Assembly: GCA_009887135.1 (NCBI GenBank)
Contig: QXYA01000022.1
Span: 1-5,117, forward strand
Length of the DNA stretch: 5,117 nt
Direction of reading: 5' to 3'
Source: Candidatus Poseidoniales archaeon
Lineage (GTDB): Archaea > Thermoplasmatota > Poseidoniia > Poseidoniales > Poseidoniaceae
The translations under genes were made by a program, and so were the position numbers. Below the pieces are notes generated by a model. That model searched no databases and was not told the DNA's origin. It saw only the letters and a program-made list of their open reading frames with translations. Shown piece after piece: positions 1 to 4,366 of this stretch (the stretch's first letter is position 1; each line of letters begins with the position of its first letter).

Positions 1-231
1 ATCATGTCAGCAAAGCGTACCTATGACCGGACGTGGGAAGAGATTGAAGCCATGCTTGGTCGCGCTGAGCGAAAGATGAACGAATGGAAAGCTTGGTTCG
101 AGGAATGTCGACAACGCGGAGATCGTGATGGCATGAAAGATGCAGTCCGTAATTACAAGGCTCTCGAAGGTGTCATCAAGACTCTGAAGTGGACGCTTGG
201 AGACGTATCCGTTGATACGCCGTTGGAGTGA
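1..231 (+). CDS. Small charged helical protein of unknown function, 5' end possibly outside window
   Basis: I do not recognise this protein. From the ATG at 4 it has 75 residues. It is rich in Glu, Lys, Arg and Trp and reads as two amphipathic helices (about residues 8-37 and 42-64) joined by a Gly/Arg/Asp turn (about 38-42), ending in a short polar tail. This suggests a small helical hairpin. There is no signal peptide, membrane segment or metal-binding motif. The codon before the ATG (ATC) is not a stop, so the frame is open to the window edge. The ATG at 4 may be the true start, or these residues may be the C-terminus of a longer protein. It ends one base from the stop of the convergent pdxS gene. 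The opposite-strand frame over the same bases is less protein-like in composition, so I favour this strand. Confidence 0.6.
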   Translation: MMSAKRTYDRTWEEIEAMLGRAERKMNEWKAWFEECRQRGDRDGMKDAVRNYKALEGVIKTLKWTLGDVSVDTPLE

Positions 232-232
232 T

Positions 233-1234
233 TCACCAACCACGCTGGTCGAGCCGAACTTCTAAGGTTTCAAGTTCATCGCCTTTCATAGCATCGCCTT
301 TTGTCATTGCCATAGCTTCTGCAACCTTTGCACCATCATTGTAGTGTGCAGTTGCCATCACAATTGCATCCGCCATTGTTGGAGGATCATCGGACTTGAA
401 AATTCCAGAGCCGACGAAAATACCATCCATACCCATTCGCATCATGTGAGAAGCATCTGCTGGTGTTGCGATTCCACCTGCTGAGAATGTAACGACTGGA
501 AGACGACCGAGTTCCTTGACATCATCAAGAATCGAGCGGAGAGAGGAGCGCATTGCATCATCAATAGGGCCAAATGGAGTCTCAAAATGAGTCCCTGGTA
601 GTTTGGAAGTGTTTGCAAGAACACGGAATCGCTCTGCAATGAGGTCTGCAGTTTCATCGAGTAGATCATCACTCATCGATTGTACTTGTTTAATCTCTTG
701 AGTAATAAGACGCGAGTGTGTAACTGCAGCAACAAGGTTTCCTGTGCCTGCTTCACCCTTTGTACGAATCATTGCAGCACCTTCGTAAATTCGACGAACT
801 GCTTCTCCGAGTTCTGTAGCACCACAAACGAATGGAATCTCGTAGGCTTTCTTGTCAATGTGGAAGAATGGATCTGCAGGAGTAAGTACTTCCGATTCGT
901 CAACCATGTCGACTCCCATTGCTTCGAGGATACGTGCCTCTCCTTCGTGACCGATACGAGCTTTTGCCATGACCGGAATTGAGGTGCAATCGAGAATGCC
1001 TTGAATCATGTCGGGATGGCTCATTCGAGCAACTCCACCAGCAGCACGAATGTCAGCAGGAACACGTTCTAAGGCCATGACTGCAACAGCACCTGCCTCT
1101 TCAGCAATTGCTGCTTGTTCAGCGTCAACGACGTCCATAATGACGCCTCCTTGTTGCATTCTAGCAAATCCTCTCTTCAGGAGGTCACTACCGTGTCGGA
1201 GTTGGGAGAAATCAGTATGTATCATGGCTCTCAT
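233..1234 (-). CDS. pdxS: Pyridoxal 5'-phosphate synthase lyase (synthase) subunit PdxS
   Basis: PdxS condenses ribose 5-phosphate, glyceraldehyde 3-phosphate and ammonia (delivered by the glutaminase PdxT) to PLP in the cytoplasm. The 333 residues form one TIM barrel closely matching bacterial PdxS. Visible features are GGVIMDV with Asp34, the block AVMALERVPADIRAAGGVAR (51-70), MAKARIGH with catalytic Lys91, DESEVLTPAD (112-121), and RTKGEAGTGN (157-166) with the second catalytic Lys159. SAGGIATPAD (251-260) and GSGIFKSD (275-282) form the phosphate-binding end, and the C-terminus is QRGW. Relative to the 294-residue B. subtilis protein it has about 10 extra N-terminal residues and an extra segment of about 30 residues near 205-235, as archaeal homologues do. 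pdxT is not in the window. The gene lies 53 bp downstream of the ferredoxin gene, same strand. An alternative start is Met4 (ATG at 1225-1223), about 24 nt from a TATA-like TTATAC, which would fit a leaderless transcript. Confidence 0.97.
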   Translation of the reverse strand: MRAMIHTDFSQLRHGSDLLKRGFARMQQGGVIMDVVDAEQAAIAEEAGAVAVMALERVPADIRAAGGVARMSHPDMIQGILDCTSIPVMAKARIGHEGEARILEAMGVDMVDESEVLTPADPFFHIDKKAYEIPFVCGATELGEAVRRIYEGAAMIRTKGEAGTGNLVAAVTHSRLITQEIKQVQSMSDDLLDETADLIAERFRVLANTSKLPGTHFETPFGPIDDAMRSSLRSILDDVKELGRLPVVTFSAGGIATPADASHMMRMGMDGIFVGSGIFKSDDPPTMADAIVMATAHYNDGAKVAEAMAMTKGDAMKGDELETLEVRLDQRGW

Positions 1235-1246
1235 TCCATCGGGAGG

Positions 1247-1252
1247 TATAAC
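1247..1252 (-). promoter_or_regulatory. TATA-like element upstream of pdxS
   Basis: Read on the minus strand, the sequence is GTTATA within AGGGTTATACCTCC. It lies about 15 nt before the first pdxS ATG and about 24 nt before the second in-frame ATG. Archaeal TATA boxes sit about 26 nt before the transcription start, so it could drive a leaderless or nearly leaderless pdxS mRNA starting at the second ATG. The match to the consensus is only moderate. It overlaps a short imperfect inverted repeat (1250-1266). Transcription may equally run through from the ferredoxin gene. Confidence 0.3.
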
Positions 1253-1282
1253 CCTTCAAGAAGGTTGGTTAACTGCCACAGT

Positions 1283-1287
1283 AAAAA
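1283..1287 (-). terminator. Short T tract directly after the ferredoxin stop codon
   Basis: On the minus strand the ferredoxin stop TGA is followed at once by TTTTT. Archaeal intrinsic termination relies on oligo-T runs, so this could release some transcripts before pdxS. Five T residues are at the weak end, and there is only one run, so partial termination or coincidence are both possible. Confidence 0.25.
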
Positions 1288-1602
1288 TCAGGAGCCAAGA
1301 ACTGGAGAATCGCCCTCAGCGATTTCTGCATCAACGGATTCTACTTCGTTTCTCTCAATCCATGCTTCTTCTTCATCAGGGACGTCGGTATCTGCGAAAA
1401 TTGCTTCAACAGGACATTCAGGTACACATGCTCCACAGTCAATGCATTCGTCTGGATCAATAATGAGGTATGTGTCCATTTCACGGAATGCTTCAACAGG
1501 ACATACTGCAACGCAATCTTGGTACTTGTGATTCATACATGCTGAGGTGACAACGTGAGTCATATCTTTTCCAGTATAATCACCTACTTGAATGCTATTC
1601 AT
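1288..1602 (-). CDS. 7Fe-type ([3Fe-4S][4Fe-4S]) ferredoxin
   Basis: This is a soluble low-potential electron carrier resembling Azotobacter ferredoxin I. The longest reading has 104 residues. The first cluster motif is C22-x7-C30-x3-C34-P and the second is C53-x2-C56-x2-C59-x3-C63-P, inside DECIDCGACVPECPVEAIF. In Azotobacter FdI the first motif is CxxCxxxxCxxxCP, with its second Cys not used as a ligand. Here that position is His25, leaving three Cys for a [3Fe-4S] cluster and four for a [4Fe-4S] cluster. The tail after residue 70 is acidic and shorter than in FdI. In-frame ATG codons lie at 1602 and 1563. The second gives MTHVVTSAC, which lines up directly with the FdI N-terminus (AFVVTDNC), so a 91-residue protein from 1563 is at least as likely. 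The gene follows the DUF54 gene by 32 bp and precedes pdxS. Its redox partner cannot be told from the context. Confidence 0.92.
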   Translation of the reverse strand: MNSIQVGDYTGKDMTHVVTSACMNHKYQDCVAVCPVEAFREMDTYLIIDPDECIDCGACVPECPVEAIFADTDVPDEEEAWIERNEVESVDAEIAEGDSPVLGS

Positions 1603-1634
1603 AGCACCAATGAAGTTTAGGATGACCGAAAATC

Positions 1635-2048
1635 TTACTGGAGGACTTGGGTTGCTATGTCTGTTGCATCTTGTCCTGGATAAACTGCAACCTTCATTCG
1701 AACTTTGATCACTGGTCCATCATGGTCTTGTGGAGTTAGAGATACGACTTGTCCAATTATGTTCTCTAAATCGAACCGAGCGTGAATCACATTATTCTCA
1801 TCCATTCGTTGTTCGAGTTGTTCTTGAATCAGTTTAGAGTTGTCCTTTCCGAGTCGTTGAACGAATTCTGAAACGAGTTTATTTTTCTGTACGTGTGTTC
1901 TGAGTAAAGCCACCTTCGGACCGTGGTATGATGAGGTCATGTCCACATCCCATTCTGTTCCAGTAAACCATTGCAAGGCTTCTGTGACGAGATCAATATC
2001 TTGTAATTCATGGGCTGTAGCCGTAGCATTGATGTGAAGGATGCCCAT
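1635..2048 (-). CDS. DUF54 / COG1325 RNA-binding protein (predicted exosome-associated)
   Basis: The 137 residues match my knowledge of the archaeal PF01877 (DUF54, COG1325) family, annotated as RNA-binding or as a predicted exosome subunit. Support comes from an N-terminal beta strand (LHINATATAH), a helix around 20-28 (VTEALQWF), the SSYHGPKVALL segment (39-49) matching the family's conserved YHGxP-type stretch, a central helical part with QLEQRMDENN (77-86), then HARFDLENIIGQ (89-100), and a final strand IKVRMKVAVYPG (114-125). The family's role in RNA processing is predicted from genomic association and fold, not shown here. The start is well placed: GGTGG (2057-2053 on the minus strand) precedes the ATG by four bases. 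It is the first gene of a leftward run of three and is divergent from the eS1 gene, so a shared regulatory region serves two RNA/translation genes. Confidence 0.8.
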   Translation of the reverse strand: MGILHINATATAHELQDIDLVTEALQWFTGTEWDVDMTSSYHGPKVALLRTHVQKNKLVSEFVQRLGKDNSKLIQEQLEQRMDENNVIHARFDLENIIGQVVSLTPQDHDGPVIKVRMKVAVYPGQDATDIATQVLQ

Positions 2049-2052
2049 AAAT

Positions 2053-2057
2053 CCACC
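2053..2057 (-). promoter_or_regulatory. Shine-Dalgarno-like GGTGG of the DUF54 gene
   Basis: On the minus strand GGTGG is followed by ATTT and then the ATG at 2048. The motif is complementary to the pyrimidine-rich 3' end of archaeal 16S rRNA, and the four-base spacing is slightly short but workable. It supports the chosen start and implies a 5' leader rather than a leaderless mRNA for this gene. Confidence 0.5.
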
Positions 2058-2124
2058 ACGAAATGACTAGGTCAAGAGGTTTACCGCTCGTTCTTTCCAT
2101 CAATCTTCTTCAAATAGGAGTGGT

Positions 2125-2175
2125 ATGTCGGTGAATTGCAAGAGGGGTAGCCCCCTCAAGACACCTCCGAGATGA
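2125..2175 (+). CDS. Possible 16-codon upstream ORF overlapping the eS1 start (ATGA)
   Basis: An ATG at 2125 is preceded by AGGAG (2116-2120) with four bases between. It opens a 16-codon frame (MSVNCKRGSPLKTPPR) whose TGA stop at 2173-2175 overlaps the ATG at 2172 of the eS1 gene as ATGA. That ATG has no Shine-Dalgarno motif of its own directly upstream, so translational coupling from a leader peptide is possible. The frame contains the 2142-2157 hairpin. Against it: the peptide is too short to judge by composition, and if transcription starts near 2139 (from CAAATA at 2111) the uORF start would be missing from the mRNA. I regard it as a candidate only. Confidence 0.25.
   Translation: MSVNCKRGSPLKTPPR
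2142..2157 (+). promoter_or_regulatory. GC-rich hairpin in the eS1 leader
   Basis: GAGGGG (2142-2147), loop TAGC, CCCCTC (2152-2157) form a perfect 6-bp stem ending 14 bases before the first eS1 ATG. Four of the six pairs are G-C in a row. It could be a leader structure for translational autoregulation, as is common for ribosomal-protein genes, or a stability element at the 5' end of the mRNA. No T tract follows and no rightward gene lies just upstream, so it is not a terminator. Confidence 0.35.
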
Positions 2176-3143
2176 GTGACATGGCAAAGAAGATGAGCGC
2201 AAAAGCGCGAGCAGCAGCCCGTAAGCAGAAAGATAAGTGGAAGACAAAGCGTTGGTACACCATTCGAGCTCCTCGAAGCCCTTGGAATTTCCAGAACATT
2301 GGAGAGACCATCGGCGAGTCAGACGAACACATCAGGGGACGTGTCTATGAGATGACCCAACAAGAATTCAACGGTGACTTCACCAAGATGCATGTTATGC
2401 TTCGATTCCGTGTCACCGATACAGCCGGACAAGATGCATTGACAACATTTGTTGGACATCATCACCAAACAAACCACATTCGCCGACAAATTCGCCGATA
2501 TCGTGGAAAGATTGACGACGTTATGGACGCAGTCACAGAAGACGGTTACCTTGTTCGAATCAAGCCTTTGATCATCACGCAAAAGCGTGTTCAAACATCA
2601 GTCAAGCAGGCCATTCGTTCCAAGACCCGAGAAGTCGTTCGAGGATTTATCGCTAAATCCACCTACGATGGTTTGCAAGTCGCTATGCTCGATGGTTCTC
2701 TTGAATCCAACATTCAAAATTCGATCAAGAGCATCTATCCTTGCAAGTCGGTCGTTATCCGTAAGAGCCAACTTCTCCAAGCTGGTGTTGTTATGGACGC
2801 AGGACCAACTCTCGACGAGATTCACGCACAAGAAGCACGAAGCGCTGCTGAACTCAAAGCCAAGAAAGCAGCAGCACTCGCTGAAGCAATGGAAGAAGAA
2901 GAATCTGAAGAAGCAGAAGAAGAGACAACAGAAGAAGTTGTTGAAGAAGCACCTGCTGAAGTTGCTGAAGCACCAGAACCTGTTGCTGAAGAAGCTGTTG
3001 AAGAAGTTGTTGAAGAAGCAGCTGCTGAAACATCAACTGACTACAGTTCAATGACCGTTGCTCAACTCAAGGAACTTCTCAAGGAAGCAGGTAAGCCTGT
3101 CTCCGGAAAGAAGGCCGACTTAATCGAGCGTTTGCAAGAATAA
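2172..3143 (+). CDS. rps3ae: Small-subunit ribosomal protein eS1 (S3Ae) with acidic linker and C-terminal SAP domain
   Basis: eS1 sits on the platform of the small ribosomal subunit near the mRNA exit. Residues 20-212 are the complete eS1 domain: DKWKTKRWYTIRAP (21-34), IRGRVYE (54-60, close to the S3Ae family signature), the central GHHHQTNHIRRQIRR (95-109), and VRIKPLIITQKR (128-139) into a basic helix. Residues 1-26 are Lys/Arg-rich. The eS1 domain alone would be about the usual 200-225 residues, but the protein has 323. Residues 216-288 form an Ala/Glu/Val low-complexity acidic linker with near-duplicate EEVVEEA[P/A]AE units, and residues 291-322 (MTVAQLKELLKEAGKPVSGK, then KADLIERL) are a good SAP nucleic-acid-binding helix-turn-helix. 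The starts at 2172, 2181 and 2193 are all in frame. 2181 (MAKKMSAK) resembles family N-termini and has GAGTGA just before it; 2172 overlaps the upstream ORF stop. The eS1 call is firm and SAP is very likely. Confidence 0.95.
   Translation: MSDMAKKMSAKARAAARKQKDKWKTKRWYTIRAPRSPWNFQNIGETIGESDEHIRGRVYEMTQQEFNGDFTKMHVMLRFRVTDTAGQDALTTFVGHHHQTNHIRRQIRRYRGKIDDVMDAVTEDGYLVRIKPLIITQKRVQTSVKQAIRSKTREVVRGFIAKSTYDGLQVAMLDGSLESNIQNSIKSIYPCKSVVIRKSQLLQAGVVMDAGPTLDEIHAQEARSAAELKAKKAAALAEAMEEEESEEAEEETTEEVVEEAPAEVAEAPEPVAEEAVEEVVEEAAAETSTDYSSMTVAQLKELLKEAGKPVSGKKADLIERLQE
2931..3029 (+). repeat. Imperfect internal repeat in the acidic linker of eS1
   Basis: A 30-base unit at 2931-2960 recurs at 3000-3029 with one mismatch (C versus G in the eighth codon). 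The offset is 69 bases, exactly 23 codons. It encodes EEVVEEAPAE and EEVVEEAAAE. The intervening sequence is also built of GAAGAA, GTTGCT and GTTGTT codon pairs. This looks like in-frame expansion of a flexible linker by slippage or unequal recombination. The base skew (purine-rich GAA codons) creates long open frames in other phases that are not genes. Confidence 0.7.
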
Positions 3144-3158
3144 GCAGCGAACATTTGA

Positions 3159-3175
3159 CAATCGTTGAGCGATTG
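3159..3175 (+). other. Hairpin between the eS1 and phosphorylase genes
   Basis: CAATCG (3159-3164), loop TTGAG, CGATTG (3170-3175) form a perfect 6-bp stem in the 40-bp gap. The right arm is immediately followed by GGATA, a weak Shine-Dalgarno-like stretch before the ATG at 3184. No T tract follows. It might lower translation of the downstream gene relative to the ribosomal protein, or mark a processing site. A chance hairpin of this size is not excluded. Confidence 0.3.
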
Positions 3176-3183
3176 GGATAGTC

Positions 3184-3969
3184 ATGCAGCGCATGGCCGT
3201 CATCGGTGGAACAGGATTATTGAACATGGCCACAGGCCAACCATTCAGTGATGCTGGACTTGAAGTGATAGCGACTGACTCGTTTAATGTCGAAACTCCG
3301 TATGGACTTGTTCCACTCAAATCGTTTCAACTCAAACATGATTCTGAAGAGAAGACACTTGTCTTTCTTCAACGCCATCATAACGACGGTTCTGCAAGCA
3401 AGCCTCCACACATGATCGATCATCATGCAAACATCTGGGCATTGAAGCATGCACAAGTGGATGCAGTACTATCCGTCTGCTCGGTAGGATGTGTAGCTGC
3501 TGATTTCCCTCCTGGTCGTGTCGGTATTGCTCATCAATACATCGACTTCACAGGGCAAACAACAACCTTCCATGATGAGAAAGCTCAGTTCACATCCGTA
3601 ACTATTCCATTCGATGAAGATATGAATCAACATCTTGAATCCACACTTCGCTCAATTCAGAATCTTTCAGATGAACGACTCAGATTCACGTATTGGTTGG
3701 CTCAAGGTCCTCAATTTGAAACGGCTGCTGAAGTAGAAGCCATCGATCGACTCGGTGGAGAAGTTGTCGGAATGACCATGCCACGAGAAGCCAAACTGTG
3801 CAGAGAAGTTGAACTTCCTTACGCTGCATTACTCATCGGTTCAAACTGGGCTGCTGGAAGAGAACCAGGAGATGCAACTGCTGATTTGAATCATGAATCA
3901 GTATCCGCAGAGGCCAATCGAAGGCTTGGACCTGTCTGGTCATGCATCACTTCTCTTCTGACACAATGA
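3184..3969 (+). CDS. S-methyl-5'-thioinosine / 6-oxopurine nucleoside phosphorylase (MTAP/PNP family 2)
   Basis: Enzymes of this family cleave a purine nucleoside with phosphate to free base and ribose 1-phosphate or methylthioribose 1-phosphate, salvaging the nucleoside by-product of SAM use. The 261 residues cover the family's usual full length. Motifs are IGGTG at 7-11 (phosphate loop), VETPYG (36-41), QRHH (63-66), PPHMIDHHANIWALK (74-88), CSVGC (99-103), GPQFETAAEV (175-184) and VVGMTMPREAKLCRE (194-208). Human MTAP selects adenine with two Asp in TDYDCW. Here the aligned segment is SNWAAG (220-225), so they become Asn221 and Ala223. Bacterial methylthioinosine phosphorylases have VNPAAG there, which favours a 6-oxopurine such as MTI or hypoxanthine. 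Substrate choice is inferred. An in-frame ATG at 3193 (MAVIGGTG) is an alternative start. The gene lies 40 bp after eS1 and 28 bp before the MazG-like gene, probably in one transcript. Confidence 0.88.
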   Translation: MQRMAVIGGTGLLNMATGQPFSDAGLEVIATDSFNVETPYGLVPLKSFQLKHDSEEKTLVFLQRHHNDGSASKPPHMIDHHANIWALKHAQVDAVLSVCSVGCVAADFPPGRVGIAHQYIDFTGQTTTFHDEKAQFTSVTIPFDEDMNQHLESTLRSIQNLSDERLRFTYWLAQGPQFETAAEVEAIDRLGGEVVGMTMPREAKLCREVELPYAALLIGSNWAAGREPGDATADLNHESVSAEANRRLGPVWSCITSLLTQ

Positions 3970-3997
3970 TTTAGTGCGTTCCCGTTAACCATTCACT

Positions 3998-4366
3998 ATG
4001 GAACCCTTCTCAGTAGAATCGTGGCTCTCATCCAAGGATGAAGACATATGGACCAATATGATGCAACGCGTCGCAGCATTCCATCACAAGCATGACTTCG
4101 CAGGAAACAATGGTCATGACATGGGGTATCGAATTGCATTAACCGTAGAAGAATTAGGTGAACTTGCAGCAGCTGTTACCAAGAACAAACCAATTGAAGA
4201 AGTTGCAGAAGAGATGGCAGATGTTATGATCCTCCTCATGGGGCATTCTCTGGCAATGAAGATCGATCTCAAAGAGGCCTTCGATAAGAAAGTAGAACGA
4301 ATCATGCAACGCCCTGCTCGACAAGGTAGACTCGGTATTCGAGTTACTGAGTATGATGGTTCATGA
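3998..4366 (+). CDS. MazG-like nucleotide pyrophosphohydrolase
   Basis: All-alpha NTP pyrophosphohydrolases of the MazG superfamily hydrolyse (d)NTPs to NMPs and pyrophosphate, removing damaged or unwanted nucleotides. The 122 residues fit a single-domain member. The Mg-binding signature is complete: EELGE (51-55) on one helix and EEMAD (71-75, E72-x2-D75) on the next, 16 residues apart, followed by a hydrophobic helix VMILLMGHSLAM (76-87) and a basic C-terminal part (KKVERIMQRPARQGR). The preceding NGHDMGYRIALTVE gives the usual lead-in to the first metal helix. Substrate cannot be read from sequence; proximity to thyA and dhfR makes dUTP or an oxidised nucleotide attractive but unproven. 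No Shine-Dalgarno motif precedes the ATG. A weak ATTTAG about 26 nt upstream would allow a leaderless transcript, otherwise it is read from the phosphorylase mRNA. The gene overlaps dhfR tail-to-tail by six bases. Confidence 0.85.
   Translation: MEPFSVESWLSSKDEDIWTNMMQRVAAFHHKHDFAGNNGHDMGYRIALTVEELGELAAAVTKNKPIEEVAEEMADVMILLMGHSLAMKIDLKEAFDKKVERIMQRPARQGRLGIRVTEYDGS
4361..4366. other. Palindromic TCATGA shared by two convergent gene ends
   Basis: TCATGA is its own reverse complement. On the plus strand it is the last Ser codon and TGA stop of the MazG-like gene. On the minus strand the same six bases are the last Ser codon and TGA stop of dhfR. A perfect 12-base palindrome, TTCTTCGAAGAA (4369-4380), lies three bases further right inside dhfR. 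It is flanked by ATGA (4363-4366) and TCAT (4381-4384), so a stem-loop with one bulged base could form in transcripts from either side. Confidence 0.85.

Larger units (their letters stand above)
2049..2171. promoter_or_regulatory. Divergent intergenic region between the DUF54 and eS1 genes
   Basis: These 123 bases must hold the promoters of both divergent genes, unless one is expressed from inside the other. No strong TATA box is visible. Weak candidates are CAAATA (2111-2116, + strand), which would place a start near 2139, and GTAAAC (minus strand, about 2083-2078), which would place a start near 2054. The rightward half also holds a possible 16-codon upstream ORF and a GC-rich hairpin, listed separately. 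Confidence 0.4.

Noticed and set aside
680..1531. Several plus-strand frames (680-982, 1008-1463, 1115-1531) opposite pdxS and the ferredoxin gene
   Set aside because: They lie antisense to strongly recognised genes, have low-complexity Ser/Cys/Thr composition and show no motif.
2142..2157. GC-rich hairpin read as an intrinsic terminator
   Set aside because: No T run follows and no rightward gene ends just before it; a leader element is more likely.
2854..3051. Minus-strand frame very rich in Leu and Gln over the eS1 linker
   Set aside because: It is the antisense reading of GAAGAA/GTTGCT repeat codons; the composition follows from the repeat, not from a protein.
2587..3054. Plus-strand frame with a Lys/Leu-rich tail overlapping eS1
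   Set aside because: Out-of-phase shadow of the same repeat-rich linker. The eS1-SAP frame matches known domains over its length.
3184..3969. Calling the phosphorylase a standard MTA phosphorylase
   Set aside because: The two Asp that bind adenine in MTAP are Asn and Ala here, so the MTI/6-oxopurine call fits better.
4114..4305. Minus-strand frame opposite the MazG-like gene
   Set aside because: Antisense to the complete EExxE/ExxD signature; no independent support.
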